Shown piece after piece: positions 45,915-53,880 of a DNA stretch of 64,000 bases. This DNA is from Conexivisphaera sp049976725. GTDB taxonomy: Archaea > Thermoproteota > Nitrososphaeria > Conexivisphaerales > Conexivisphaeraceae. The notes beneath the pieces are model-generated. The model did no database searches. It saw nothing but the letters and a program-made list of their open reading frames with translations, and was not told where the DNA came from. Where the stretch lies: contig JBMFHR010000002.1 in assembly GCA_049976725.1 (NCBI GenBank), positions 9,567 to 73,566 of the forward strand, given 5' to 3'. Positions within the stretch are counted from its first letter, which is position 1; each line of letters opens with the position of its first letter. A program made the translations under genes and the position numbers.

Positions 45915-46691
45915 TTGAGAGCGATAGTGCTGGCCGGCGGCTTCGCGCGCAGAATGTGGCCCCTCACGGCCAACACGCCGAAGCAGCTCCTCCCTCTGGC
46001 CGACGGCTACGTGATACTCGACCTCGTGGTGGACGGCCTACTCGGCATGGATCTCGACGAAATACTGCTCAGCGTTAACGCGAGGTTCTCCGGCGACTTC
46101 AGGAGGTGGATGGAGTCGCGCGGCCTCGGGCTGAGGATCGTGGAGGAGGGCGCGACTAGGGAGGAGGAGAAGCCCGGGGCCGTTGGCGCCCTCGCGGCTA
46201 TGCTCGGCTCCCTGGCGCGCGACGATTACCTGATAGTGGCGGGCGACAACGTCACCTCAGTGAACTACCCGGAGCTGGTGGGCGTCATGAGGTCGCGCGG
46301 ATCCCCGGCCATAGCGCTCTACGACGTGGGCTCCCTCGAGCTCGCCAGGAGATACGGGGTCGTCGAGGTGGGGCCGGACTGGAGGGTCCTGTCGCTGGTC
46401 GAGAAGCCGCCCAGTCCCGGATCGACGCTGATCTCCACAGCGATCTACGCGCTCCCCTGGGGCAGCCTGAGGCGCGTGTCGGATTACGTCGCCGGGGGCC
46501 GTCCCCGCGACGCCATAGGCCACTTCGTGTCGTGGCTCATCTCCATCGAGCCCGTCTACGGCTTCAGGTTCAACGGCTACTGGTTCGACGTGGGGAGCAT
46601 CGACGAGTACGAGCGCGTGAGGGAGCTCTTCGCGCAGGGGGTCATACCGAGGCCCCGCTACGTGGGGCCACGGATATCCCGGGAACGCTGA
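45915..46691 (+). CDS. Sugar-phosphate nucleotidyltransferase
   Basis: A 258-residue NTP_transferase enzyme that activates a hexose 1-phosphate. MRAIVLAGGFARRMWPLTAN is the GxGxRxxPLT-type signature, TPKQLLPLADGY follows, IVAGDNVTS provides the metal aspartate, and VEKPPSP the catalytic lysine. GYWFDVGSIDEYER near the end is the family's WxDxGT-like motif. There is no left-handed beta-helix domain. The closest types are glucose- or mannose-1-phosphate transferases; the sugar is not readable from sequence. It may supply glycans made from GlmS-derived precursors. Confidence 0.85.
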   Translation: MRAIVLAGGFARRMWPLTANTPKQLLPLADGYVILDLVVDGLLGMDLDEILLSVNARFSGDFRRWMESRGLGLRIVEEGATREEEKPGAVGALAAMLGSLARDDYLIVAGDNVTSVNYPELVGVMRSRGSPAIALYDVGSLELARRYGVVEVGPDWRVLSLVEKPPSPGSTLISTAIYALPWGSLRRVSDYVAGGRPRDAIGHFVSWLISIEPVYGFRFNGYWFDVGSIDEYERVRELFAQGVIPRPRYVGPRISRER

Positions 46692-46709
46692 GCGTCCCGC
46701 GCGGCTAAC

Positions 46710-46719
46710 GTTTATTAAC
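46710..46719 (+). promoter_or_regulatory. TATA-like box, zinc ferredoxin
   Basis: GTTTATTAAC lies about 41 bases before GTG 46756 and is framed by two AACGTT hexamers. Confidence 0.45.
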
Positions 46720-46755
46720 GTTCCAGCGAGGGGGGACCAGCGAGGTGGAGGACCT

Positions 46756-47178
46756 GTGAGGGAGGTTGACTTCAAGTCGAAGCCAATCGACCCGGACTTC
46801 CTGAAGAAGCCCGACGAGTACCCGGTCACCGGGGAGCACAAGGGCCACAAGGTCTACGCGGAGGGCAAGCAGAGGCTCGACGCGGAGGGCAAGCCCTACC
46901 CCACCAAGCTCGGAATCCACGGGACCATAGTGGCCGTCGACTTCGACTGCTGCGTCGCCGACGGCGTCTGCCACGACGTGTGCCCTGTCAACGTATTCGA
47001 GTGGCTCCTCAACCCAGGCAAGAGCGGTAGCGGGAACGACCTCTGGCCGCTGCCGCCGGACCTGCACGAGAAGTACAGGACCGACAAGGCCGATCCCGTC
47101 AGGGAGAACGATTGCATATTCTGCATGGCGTGCGAGACCTCGTGCCCCGTCAGCGCGATAAAGATCAATCCACCCTGA
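46756..47178 (+). CDS. Zinc-containing dicluster ferredoxin
   Basis: A 140-residue electron carrier. The N-terminal 60 residues (PIDPDFLKKPDEYPVTGEHK, GHKVYAEGKQRLDAEGKPY, LGIHGTIVAVD) form the extension that holds zinc through histidines, as in Sulfolobus ferredoxin. Cluster ligands are in CCVADGVCHDVCPVNVFEW and CIFCMACETSCPVSAIKI; the first motif has DGVCHDVCP spacing typical of the 3Fe-4S/4Fe-4S centre and the second is a full CxxCxxCxxxCP. It would serve 2-oxoacid:ferredoxin oxidoreductases. GTG start. Confidence 0.9.
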   Translation: MREVDFKSKPIDPDFLKKPDEYPVTGEHKGHKVYAEGKQRLDAEGKPYPTKLGIHGTIVAVDFDCCVADGVCHDVCPVNVFEWLLNPGKSGSGNDLWPLPPDLHEKYRTDKADPVRENDCIFCMACETSCPVSAIKINPP

Positions 47179-47198
47179 GGGCCGCGTCCCTAGGGGCA

Positions 47199-47208
47199 TC
47201 GTTTTATT
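47199..47208 (+). promoter_or_regulatory. TATA-like box, aconitase-X gene
   Basis: CGTTTTATTT lies about 29 bases before GTG 47233. Confidence 0.5.
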
Positions 47209-47232
47209 TCTCGATGGAGCCCAGCCGGAGGC

Positions 47233-48405
47233 GTGGACCTGAGCAGGGAGGAAGAGAGGGCGCTCTCCGGCGAGATGGGCGAAACCGTCGCCGCGGCCTA
47301 CAGGGTGCTCGTCGCGGTGGGGGAGCTCCTCGGCGCCAGGAGGCTCATCCCAATATCATCGGCCCACCTGTCGGGCGTCAACTACGCGAACATGGGCGAC
47401 GCGGGGCTGGAGTTCCTGGAGCGCTTCAGCGCCTCCGCGAGGGTCTCGGTCAGGACCACCGTGAACCCGTGCGGCGCGGACCTCTATGACCCCCCGGTCC
47501 ACGTTCCGCGCGACTTCCTGGACAAGCAGGCCAAGATAAGGGACGCCTACCTCAGGATGGGCTGCGTGGATTCGTTCACGTGCGCCCCCTACGAGCTGGA
47601 GAACCTGCCACCTCCCGGGAGCCACGTCAGCTGGGCGGAGAGCTCCGCTGCAATATTCGCCAACTCGGAGCTCGGTCTCGTAACCAACAGGGAGAGCGGC
47701 ATCAGCGCGCTGGCGGCCGCAATAGCCGGCAAGACCCCCGAGGGCGGAATGCACCTGGAGGCGAACCGCGTCCCGGGATACGCGCTGAGGGTTGATCCGG
47801 CGGCCATCGACGACGTCCACCTGGACTACCAGCTGATGGCGTACTACGCCGCGTCCAGGACGTCCGCCGACGTGATAGCGTTCGTCGGCCCGAGGAGGCC
47901 CCCGCGCTCCGTCGTCAAGCTCATGGCGGCGGCGGTCGGCGCCGCGGGCCCCTCCTCAATGTTCGTGTTCGCGGACTCCGCGCCCGCGGGCGCGGAGGTC
48001 GAGTCCCTCTCCCGGGAGGACCTGGCGCGCCTCAGGCGCGACGCGTCGGGATCGGGGCCAGTGGAGAGGGACGGCTCCATGGCGATCCTGGGGTGCCCCT
48101 TCTACGGTCCCGACGAGCTGCGCGCCCTGGCCGACGAGCTGCGGGGCAGGAGGATCTCCCCGGCGCTCTTCGTGCAGATCTCCCGCGGGGTCGAGGGCTC
48201 CGCGCCGCGCGCGGCCGATGCTGTGAGGGGGTCCGGCGCGACGCTCCTGAGGTGCGCCTGCTATCCCCTCGCGCCGGCCGAGGAGTGGCTCGGCGCCCGC
48301 ACGGTGTACGCGGACTCCATGAAGGCGGTGCACTACCTGAGGAAGAGGGGCGTGAACGCCTACCTCAGGGGCAGGGATGAGATAATAGGCTCCTTCAGCC
48401 ACTAG
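47233..48405 (+). CDS. Aconitase-X catalytic protein (phosphomevalonate dehydratase large subunit)
   Basis: A 390-residue DUF521/AcnX protein. ISSAHLSGVNYANMGDAGLE at the N-terminus, TTVNPCGADLYDPP, GCVDSFTCAPYELENLPPPG and WAESSAAIFANSELGLVTNR, GKTPEGGMHLEANR are family signatures with conserved cysteines for a [4Fe-4S] cluster. In the archaeal mevalonate pathway this family, with a small swivelling DUF126 subunit, dehydrates mevalonate 5-phosphate to trans-anhydromevalonate phosphate. The small subunit gene is not adjacent. Co-occurrence with mevalonate kinase and isopentenyl phosphate kinase supports the assignment over hydroxyproline dehydratase. Confidence 0.85.
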   Translation: MDLSREEERALSGEMGETVAAAYRVLVAVGELLGARRLIPISSAHLSGVNYANMGDAGLEFLERFSASARVSVRTTVNPCGADLYDPPVHVPRDFLDKQAKIRDAYLRMGCVDSFTCAPYELENLPPPGSHVSWAESSAAIFANSELGLVTNRESGISALAAAIAGKTPEGGMHLEANRVPGYALRVDPAAIDDVHLDYQLMAYYAASRTSADVIAFVGPRRPPRSVVKLMAAAVGAAGPSSMFVFADSAPAGAEVESLSREDLARLRRDASGSGPVERDGSMAILGCPFYGPDELRALADELRGRRISPALFVQISRGVEGSAPRAADAVRGSGATLLRCACYPLAPAEEWLGARTVYADSMKAVHYLRKRGVNAYLRGRDEIIGSFSH

Positions 48406-48409
48406 CACG

Positions 48410-50164
48410 TTACTTCACGGTCACTGACTTTGCCAGGTTCCTCGGGCGATCGATCTCCGCGCCCCGGAAGAGCGCCAGGTAGTAGGCCAGCAGCTGCAGC
48501 GGGATCACCTCGACGATCGGCAGCTCGAGGCCGGAGGCGTCCGGTAGCTTCACGTGCACGTCGTACAGGTCCTCCCGCCTCTCGGAGATCCCCAGGATGC
48601 GGGCCCCGCGCGCCTTCATCTCCTCGCCGTTGGACAGCGTCGCCGTGTGCGTCTCGTCGGCCGGGTTGATGAGCACGACCGGCGTCCCCTCCTCCACCAT
48701 GGCCAGCGTGCCGTGCTTCAGCTCCCCGGCGGCCAACCCCTCCGCGTGCACGTACGCCAGCTCCTTGATCTTGAGCGCGCCCTCGAGCGCTATCGGGTAG
48801 TGGATCCCCCTCCCCACCACGTAGACGTCCGCGGAGTCCTTCAGCTCCCCCGCGGCCCTCCTGACGACCTCCTCGGTCCTCAGCGCGCCAGCCGCCAGCC
48901 GCCTGATCCTCTCCGGGTCCAGCCCCGGCCTCCCGGCGACCCTCAGCGCCATCGAGAACAGCGTGGCGAGCTGCGCCGTGAAGCTCTTGGTCGCCGCCAC
49001 CCCCACCTCGGGGCCCGCGCGCACGCTCACGCTGAGGTCGCTCTCCCTCTCGAGCGTGGAGTGCGGCACGTTGACCACCGCCAGCACCCTCGCCCCCCTG
49101 GCCCTGGCCTCCCTGACAGCCTCCAGGACGTCGGCGGTCTCCCCGCTCTGGCTGATGGCCATCACGAGGCTGCCCGGCCCCATCCACCTGGAGAAGAGCT
49201 GGTGCTCGCTCGCCAGGATCGGCTGCAGGTCCACCCCCGCGACCTCCGCGAAAGCGTAGCGCGCCACGACCGCCGCGTGGTAGCTCGTGCCGGCGCCGAC
49301 CGCGAAGAGCCTCCCGGCCCTCCCGATCTCCCGGGCGGCCGCGTCAATCTCGTCCCGGGGGGCCAGCGCCCTGGCTATCGCCTCGGGCTGCTCCATTATC
49401 TCGCGCAGCGTGTGGTGCACGTACTCGGTGGCCTCCGTGGCGGCCATCTCGAACGCGACCTTGACCGGCCTCACCTCGATCGGGGTCCCGTCCAGGAGCG
49501 CCGCGCGGACCTCCCCGGGCCTGAGCAGGGCGACGCTCCCGTTCTCCATGAAGTACGCCGAGTCCGTCCACTCTATGAACCCGTAGACGTCGCTCGAGGC
49601 GTAGACCGATCCGTCGGCGAACCCCAGGACGAGCGGGGAGTCCTTCCTGATGGCCAGGAGCGCGTTCCCGAGGGCGGGGCCGGCCGCCAGCACCGCGAAC
49701 GATCCCCTGAGCCTCCCGGCGACCCTCAGCGCGGCCTCGAGGGGGTCCGCGGCGTCCTCCAGCGCCTCCTCCAGCAGGTGCGCTATCACCTCGCTGTCGG
49801 TCTCGCTCCTGAACCTGTGGCCCCGGGCCTCCAGCTCGGACCTCAGCTCCGCGTGGTTCTCGATGATCCCGTTGTGCACTATCGCCAGGCGGCCATCGCA
49901 CGAGAGGTGCGGGTGTGCGTTGCTGTCGGTGACCTTCCCGTGGGTGGCCCACCTGGTGTGGGCTATCCCCACCCTCCCCCTCAGGCTAGAGACGGCGGGC
50001 GCTATCGCGTCCACCCTGCCCGCGCGCTTGACCACCTCGAGGTGCCCGTCCGCCACGACGGCGGCGCCCGCCGAGTCGTAGCCGCGGTACTCCAGCCTGC
50101 GGAGCCCCTCGATCAGCACCCAGGCGGCGTTCCCATCGCCCGCGTAGCCTATTATCCCGCACAC
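48410..50164 (-). CDS. glmS: Glutamine--fructose-6-phosphate aminotransferase (isomerizing)
   Basis: Makes glucosamine 6-phosphate from fructose 6-phosphate and glutamine. The enzyme needs cysteine at residue 2: ATG 50173 would put it at residue 5, whereas GTG 50164, directly before the TGC, gives MCGIIGYAGD and 584 residues. GTG also suits the TATA-like box better. The glutaminase domain (1-230) includes THTRWATHGK-like IAHTRWATHGKVTD; two SIS domains follow with GTSYHAAVVARYAFAEVAGV, ISQSGETADVLEAV and AEGLAAGELKHGTLAM; NLAKSVTVK is the conserved C-terminus. Convergent with aconitase-X at four bases. Confidence 0.95.
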   Translation of the reverse strand: MCGIIGYAGDGNAAWVLIEGLRRLEYRGYDSAGAAVVADGHLEVVKRAGRVDAIAPAVSSLRGRVGIAHTRWATHGKVTDSNAHPHLSCDGRLAIVHNGIIENHAELRSELEARGHRFRSETDSEVIAHLLEEALEDAADPLEAALRVAGRLRGSFAVLAAGPALGNALLAIRKDSPLVLGFADGSVYASSDVYGFIEWTDSAYFMENGSVALLRPGEVRAALLDGTPIEVRPVKVAFEMAATEATEYVHHTLREIMEQPEAIARALAPRDEIDAAAREIGRAGRLFAVGAGTSYHAAVVARYAFAEVAGVDLQPILASEHQLFSRWMGPGSLVMAISQSGETADVLEAVREARARGARVLAVVNVPHSTLERESDLSVSVRAGPEVGVAATKSFTAQLATLFSMALRVAGRPGLDPERIRRLAAGALRTEEVVRRAAGELKDSADVYVVGRGIHYPIALEGALKIKELAYVHAEGLAAGELKHGTLAMVEEGTPVVLINPADETHTATLSNGEEMKARGARILGISERREDLYDVHVKLPDASGLELPIVEVIPLQLLAYYLALFRGAEIDRPRNLAKSVTVK

Positions 50165-50188
50165 GCTACGCATGAGCGCCAGGGCCGT

Positions 50189-50197
50189 ATTTAACTC
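50189..50197 (-). promoter_or_regulatory. TATA-like box, glmS
   Basis: On the minus strand GTTAAATAC is centred about 29 bases before GTG 50164 and 20 before ATG 50173, favouring the GTG. Confidence 0.5.
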
Positions 50198-50273
50198 CCA
50201 CACGTCCCCGCGCCCAACCATTGTGAACGTGCCTTTCATGGTGCCGGGTCTGCTGCGGGGCTGCGGGGGAAAC

Positions 50274-50283
50274 CATTAAAATC
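50274..50283 (+). promoter_or_regulatory. TATA-like box, winged-helix/S-layer-like gene
   Basis: CATTAAAATC lies about 26 bases before GTG 50304. The divergent glmS promoter is 77 bases away, and 50198-50273 shows no other feature. Confidence 0.5.
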
Positions 50284-50303
50284 ACATTAACACTGGATAG
50301 CGC

Positions 50304-51260
50304 GTGCCTGCGCCCGCCCGCGACGGCGTGCTGGACCTCGACGGCGACCTGAGGAGGGTCGCCGTGTTCGGCTCCGACGGCGGACCCCCGTTCGCCAGCG
50401 AGATACCGCTCAGGATCCTCGGGAAACTGAGGTCAAGGCCCATGTACCCCAGGGAGCTGGCGCGCGAGCTGGGGGTGGGCGAGCAGGTTGTCTACTACCA
50501 CGTCAGGAGGCTGGAGGGCATGGGCCTCATCAGGCGGCTGGGCTCCCTCCGCGTGAGGGGAGCCTCCGCCCACATCTACGCCGCATCGTACGATGGCTAC
50601 GCCCAGCTCTTCTCGGCCCCTCCGGAGCGCCAGCCACGCGCGCGCCCGATCCCGCGCAAGCTGCTGGCGTTCTTCGACGAGTTCGTCCGCGGCGGGACGC
50701 TGAACGCCTCGTTCGTCGTCGGCTCTCCCGAGCCGCACGGGCCATTCAGGGCAGCGGCCCGCGACGGCCACTACGCCGTGCAGCTGGCCCTCGCCCTGGG
50801 CGCGCTCGCGGCTCCCCCCAGCGCGTTCGCCGTGAAGCTCGACGTCGACGTCCGCGCGGAGAGATCCTACGAGGACAACCTGATAGTGGTCGGGGGACCG
50901 GGCACGAACCTGGTGGCGTCCGAGCTGAACCCCCACCTCCCCGTCAGGTTCATGGAGGACAACTACTGGCGCGGGCTCTCCGACGGCGAGGGCCGGGCGT
51001 TCGACCAGCCTACGGACGCCGTCATAGCCAAGATCCCCAACCCGTTCAGCCCGGGCAGGTTCGCGGTGCTGGTGGCGGGCGTCCGCCACGTGGGCACGAA
51101 GTCGGCGGTCCTGGCCCTGAGCACGGACCACGAGCGCGTGCTCGGTCCCTACGAGGGGGGCGCTCCCTTCGCGGTCGTGGTGAGGGGCTACGATGTGGAC
51201 GGGGACGGGAAGGTCGACACCGTGGAGCCCCTGCGCTACTACTCGGGCGCCGCGGAGTAG
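50304..51260 (+). CDS. Winged-helix regulator fused to an S-layer-like domain
   Basis: Of 318 residues, about 30-95 form an ArsR-type winged helix (ILGKLRSRPMYPRELARELG, EQVVYYHVRRLEGMGLIRRL). After a linker, residues 165-300 read DNLIVVGGPGTNLVASELNP, DAVIAKIPNPFSPGRFAVLV and AGVRHVGTKSAVLALS, the pattern of the archaeal S-layer C-terminal domain. There is no signal peptide or membrane segment, so this domain is cytoplasmic and may sense a ligand or cell-surface state. DVDGDGKVD near the end could bind calcium. Next to glmS, divergent, it might regulate envelope sugar supply; that is inference. Confidence 0.7.
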   Translation: MPAPARDGVLDLDGDLRRVAVFGSDGGPPFASEIPLRILGKLRSRPMYPRELARELGVGEQVVYYHVRRLEGMGLIRRLGSLRVRGASAHIYAASYDGYAQLFSAPPERQPRARPIPRKLLAFFDEFVRGGTLNASFVVGSPEPHGPFRAAARDGHYAVQLALALGALAAPPSAFAVKLDVDVRAERSYEDNLIVVGGPGTNLVASELNPHLPVRFMEDNYWRGLSDGEGRAFDQPTDAVIAKIPNPFSPGRFAVLVAGVRHVGTKSAVLALSTDHERVLGPYEGGAPFAVVVRGYDVDGDGKVDTVEPLRYYSGAAE

Positions 51261-51281
51261 CGGGACGGGCACCGCTCATAA

Positions 51282-51290
51282 AGGTTAAAT
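51282..51290 (+). promoter_or_regulatory. TATA-like box, S13-S9 operon
   Basis: AGGTTAAAT lies about 42 bases before the TTG start of S13, leaving a short leader that contains an AAAGGGGTAGGG ribosome-site region. Confidence 0.45.
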
Positions 51291-51328
51291 CCCGGTCTCC
51301 CGGCCATGGGTCGTCAAAGGGGTAGGGC

Positions 51329-51802
51329 TTGTCGGAGACCAGATCCGTCATCAGGCTGGCCGGCAGGGACCTGGACGGCAACAAGAAGGTAGTCGCCGCG
51401 CTGAAGGACCTGGTCGGCGTGGGGCTGCCGCTCGCGCACGCGATCCTCGCCCACCTCAAGATAGGCTCCAACCTCAGGCTGGGGCAGCTCAGCGAGGGCC
51501 AGATAGCGGCGATAGAGAGGGTCCTGAGGAACCCGGCGGCCGCGGGGTTGCCCGCGTGGCTCCTGAACCGCAGGAGGGACCCGGAGACCGGCAAGGACGC
51601 GCACCTGCTGGAGTCCGACCTGGACTTCGCCATAAAGATGGACATAGAGAGGGAGAAGCGGGCCGGGAGCTGGAGGGGCGTCAGGCATGCGCTCGGCCTG
51701 AAGGTCAGGGGCCAGAGGACCAGGACCACCGGCAGGAAGGGCAAGACGATAGGGGTGAGGAAGAGGGCGGCCGTGCCCGGCGGCCAGCAGCAGCAGTCGT
51801 GA
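51329..51802 (+). CDS. rps13: Small-subunit ribosomal protein uS13
   Basis: The 157-residue head protein contacts tRNA and uS19. SVIRLAGRDLDGNKKVVAAL, LPLAHAILAHLKIGSNLRLG (helix-hairpin region) and AGSWRGVRHALGLKVRGQRT ending in GRKGKTIGVRKR are conserved. The C-terminal tail is glutamine-rich (GGQQQQS). TTG 51329 is the start. It is first in the S13-S4-S11-RpoD-L18e-L13-S9 operon, the standard archaeal alpha-type cluster. Confidence 0.95.
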   Translation: MSETRSVIRLAGRDLDGNKKVVAALKDLVGVGLPLAHAILAHLKIGSNLRLGQLSEGQIAAIERVLRNPAAAGLPAWLLNRRRDPETGKDAHLLESDLDFAIKMDIEREKRAGSWRGVRHALGLKVRGQRTRTTGRKGKTIGVRKRAAVPGGQQQQS

Positions 51803-51813
51803 GGTGAGGGCGG

Positions 51814-52323
51814 ATGGGCGATCCCAAGAAGCCCAAGAAGAAGTACGTGACCCCGAAGCGTCCCTGGGACTCGGAGAGGCTGCAGAGGGAGATATACCTG
51901 CTGGGCACCTATGGTCTCAGGAACAAGAGGGAGCTCTGGAGGGCCGAGACAATGCTCTCCCGCATAAGGGCGCAGGCCAGGGGGCTCCTGGCAGCGCCGC
52001 CCGACGTGAGGAGCAGGCAGGAGTCCGCACTCCTGGACAGGCTGGTCAGGCTCGGCCTCCTGAAGGAGGGTGCCACGCTCGACGACGTGCTGAGCCTCAG
52101 GGTGGAGGACATACTCGAGCGGAGGCTCCAGACGATCGTCTGGAGGAGGAACCTGGCCAAGACCATACACCAGTCCCGCCAGCTGGTCGTCCACGGGCAC
52201 GTGAGAGTGAGGGGTAGGATAGTCGACAGGCCCGGCTACCTCGTCCCCCGGGAGGAGGAGCAGCTGGTGACGGTGGACGAGGTCGGCCAGGTGGCCAGGG
52301 GCCCGAGCGAGGTGACCGCGTGA
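51814..52323 (+). CDS. rps4: Small-subunit ribosomal protein uS4
   Basis: The 169-residue assembly initiator has MGDPKKPKKKYVTPKRPWDS as its archaeal N-terminus, a helical body (YGLRNKRELWRAETMLSRIR) and the S4 RNA-binding domain (RRLQTIVWRRNLAKTIHQSR, QLVVHGHVRVRGRIVDRPGY). GAGGTGAG precedes ATG 51814. The stop shares one base with the S11 ATG. Confidence 0.95.
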   Translation: MGDPKKPKKKYVTPKRPWDSERLQREIYLLGTYGLRNKRELWRAETMLSRIRAQARGLLAAPPDVRSRQESALLDRLVRLGLLKEGATLDDVLSLRVEDILERRLQTIVWRRNLAKTIHQSRQLVVHGHVRVRGRIVDRPGYLVPREEEQLVTVDEVGQVARGPSEVTA

Positions 52324-52736
52324 TGTCCTCCGAGCAGCAGGGCCAGCAACAGCAGGAGAAGTGGGGGGTCGCCCACATATACAGCAGCTTCAACAATACG
52401 ATAGTTCACATAACCGACCTGTCGGGCGCCGAGACCATCGCGTTCAGCAGCGGCGGGAGGCACGTGGACGCGGACAGGCTGGAGGGGTCCCCGTACGCCG
52501 CGATGAAGGCCGCCCAGGCGGCAGCGGAGGTCGCGAAGATGAAGGGGATAACCGCCCTCCACATAAAGGTGAGGGGGGTCGGCGGGACAGGCCCCAGGAC
52601 CCCCGGGCCGGGGGCGCAGGCCGCGATAAGGGCGCTCGTGAGGGCCGGCTTCAAGATAGGCAGGATAGAGGACGTGACGCCCATACCCCACGACACGACC
52701 AGGAAGCCGGGCGGCAGAAGGGGAAGGAGGGCGTGA
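52323..52736 (+). CDS. rps11: Small-subunit ribosomal protein uS11
   Basis: Platform protein of 137 residues. After a glutamine-rich start (SSEQQGQQQQEK), WGVAHIYSSFNNTIVHITDL and GAETIAFSSGGRHVDADRLE lead to the conserved VRGVGGTGPRTPGPGAQAAI segment and IGRIEDVTPIPHDTTRKPGG, the hallmark C-terminus. ATG 52323 is preferred over GTG 52320. It shares one base with rpoD. Confidence 0.95.
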   Translation: MSSEQQGQQQQEKWGVAHIYSSFNNTIVHITDLSGAETIAFSSGGRHVDADRLEGSPYAAMKAAQAAAEVAKMKGITALHIKVRGVGGTGPRTPGPGAQAAIRALVRAGFKIGRIEDVTPIPHDTTRKPGGRRGRRA

Positions 52737-53530
52737 TGTCCCAGGTTCCTGAGGTCAGCGTGCTCGAGGAGGACGCCTCCAGCATCAAGGTCAGGGTGCG
52801 GGGCATCCCCCTCGAGTACGCCAACGCCATACGCCGCTTCATGATATCGGAGGTGCCCACGCTCGCGATAGACAGCGTCGCGATCGTGGAGAACACCTCG
52901 CCCGTCTACGATGAGGTGCTCGCGCACAGGCTCGGGCTGATACCCCTCAAGGCCGATCCTTACAAGTACTCGGGCGACTGCGGGGGTTCCCCGTGCCAGG
53001 TCCTGCTGGTCCTCGACGCCCAGGCCGGGGACGAGCCGCGCGTCGTCACGTCGGGGGAGATAGCCTCGGGCGACCAGGAGGTGAGGCCGGTGTCGCCCAA
53101 CATACCGATAGCCAAGCTGGCGCCGGGCCAGAGGATCAAGCTCGAGGCTTACGCGAGGGTCGGGCGGGGGAAGGAGCACGCGAAGTGGCAGCCGGTCTCC
53201 GTGTCGGTTCTGAAGCCATACCCGCACGTGACCATTCTGGATCCGAAGTCGGAGTGCGCCCAGGCGGCGGCCGAGGCGTGCGCGCCGGGGGTCCTGAGGT
53301 ACCACAAGGGGACGCTCAGGGTGAAGGACGAGCACCGGTGCAGGCTCTGCATGGACTGCGCGAGGGCTTGCCCAAGCGCGGTGAAGGTCGAGGAGCGCGA
53401 CGACGATCACATAATATACCTCGAGAGCGTCGGCGGCATAGAGCCCAGGAGGATAATTTATATGGCGGTCAGGGAGCTCCTCGGGCAGCTGGAGGAGCTG
53501 TCCAGGCAAGTGGAGGCGCTGGGGCAATGA
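52736..53530 (+). CDS. rpoD: DNA-directed RNA polymerase subunit D with [4Fe-4S] domain
   Basis: RNAP assembly-platform subunit (alpha/Rpb3 counterpart), 264 residues. EYANAIRRFMISEVPTLAID is the alpha motif; LAHRLGLIPLKADP follows. The inserted ferredoxin-like domain (about residues 170-235) keeps CRLCMDCARACPSAVKV, a full CxxCxxCxxxCP motif, plus upstream cysteines in ECAQAAAEACAPG. Many archaeal RpoD proteins have lost ligands; here one [4Fe-4S] cluster should form, a trait of anaerobic or facultative lineages among others. ATG shares a base with the S11 stop. Confidence 0.94.
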   Translation: MSQVPEVSVLEEDASSIKVRVRGIPLEYANAIRRFMISEVPTLAIDSVAIVENTSPVYDEVLAHRLGLIPLKADPYKYSGDCGGSPCQVLLVLDAQAGDEPRVVTSGEIASGDQEVRPVSPNIPIAKLAPGQRIKLEAYARVGRGKEHAKWQPVSVSVLKPYPHVTILDPKSECAQAAAEACAPGVLRYHKGTLRVKDEHRCRLCMDCARACPSAVKVEERDDDHIIYLESVGGIEPRRIIYMAVRELLGQLEELSRQVEALGQ

Positions 53531-53880
53531 GTTCGAGCCTGAGGTTGGCCGCGGAGAGGGCCCTCAGGAGGGCCTACAGGGAGACCAGGAGGCCCATATG
53601 GAGCGCCCTGCGCGAGGCAATAAGGGAAGCCAGCCGCTCCAGGCTCGCCAGGGTCAACGTCGGCAAGATAAACAGGCTGGCCTCCGACGGCGACGTGGTC
53701 GTCGTGCCCGGGAAGGTGCTGGGCGCCGGCCTCATCGAGAAGCGCGTCGTGGTGGGGGCCCTCGCCTTCTCCGCTGAGGCGAGGAGGAAGATAGAGTCCG
53801 CGGGCGGCGAGGCGCTCTCGATACCGGAGCTCGTGGAGAAGTACTCGGGCGCCAGGGGGGTGAAGCTGATTGGCGGCTGA
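53527..53880 (+). CDS. rpl18e: Large-subunit ribosomal protein eL18
   Basis: A 117-residue archaeal relative of uL15. RRPIWSALREAIREASRSRL, VNVGKINRLASDGDVVVVPG and KVLGAGLIEKRVVVGALAFS match the family, and GGEALSIPELVEKYSGARGV is the conserved C-terminus. ATGA overlap couples it to rpoD, and the end overlaps L13 by 11 bases. Confidence 0.94.
   Translation: MSSSLRLAAERALRRAYRETRRPIWSALREAIREASRSRLARVNVGKINRLASDGDVVVVPGKVLGAGLIEKRVVVGALAFSAEARRKIESAGGEALSIPELVEKYSGARGVKLIGG

Noticed and set aside
46701..46730. Two AACGTT hexamers flanking a TATA-like sequence
   Set aside because: AACGTT is self-complementary and the spacing is not repeated at other promoters, so it is not supported as an operator.
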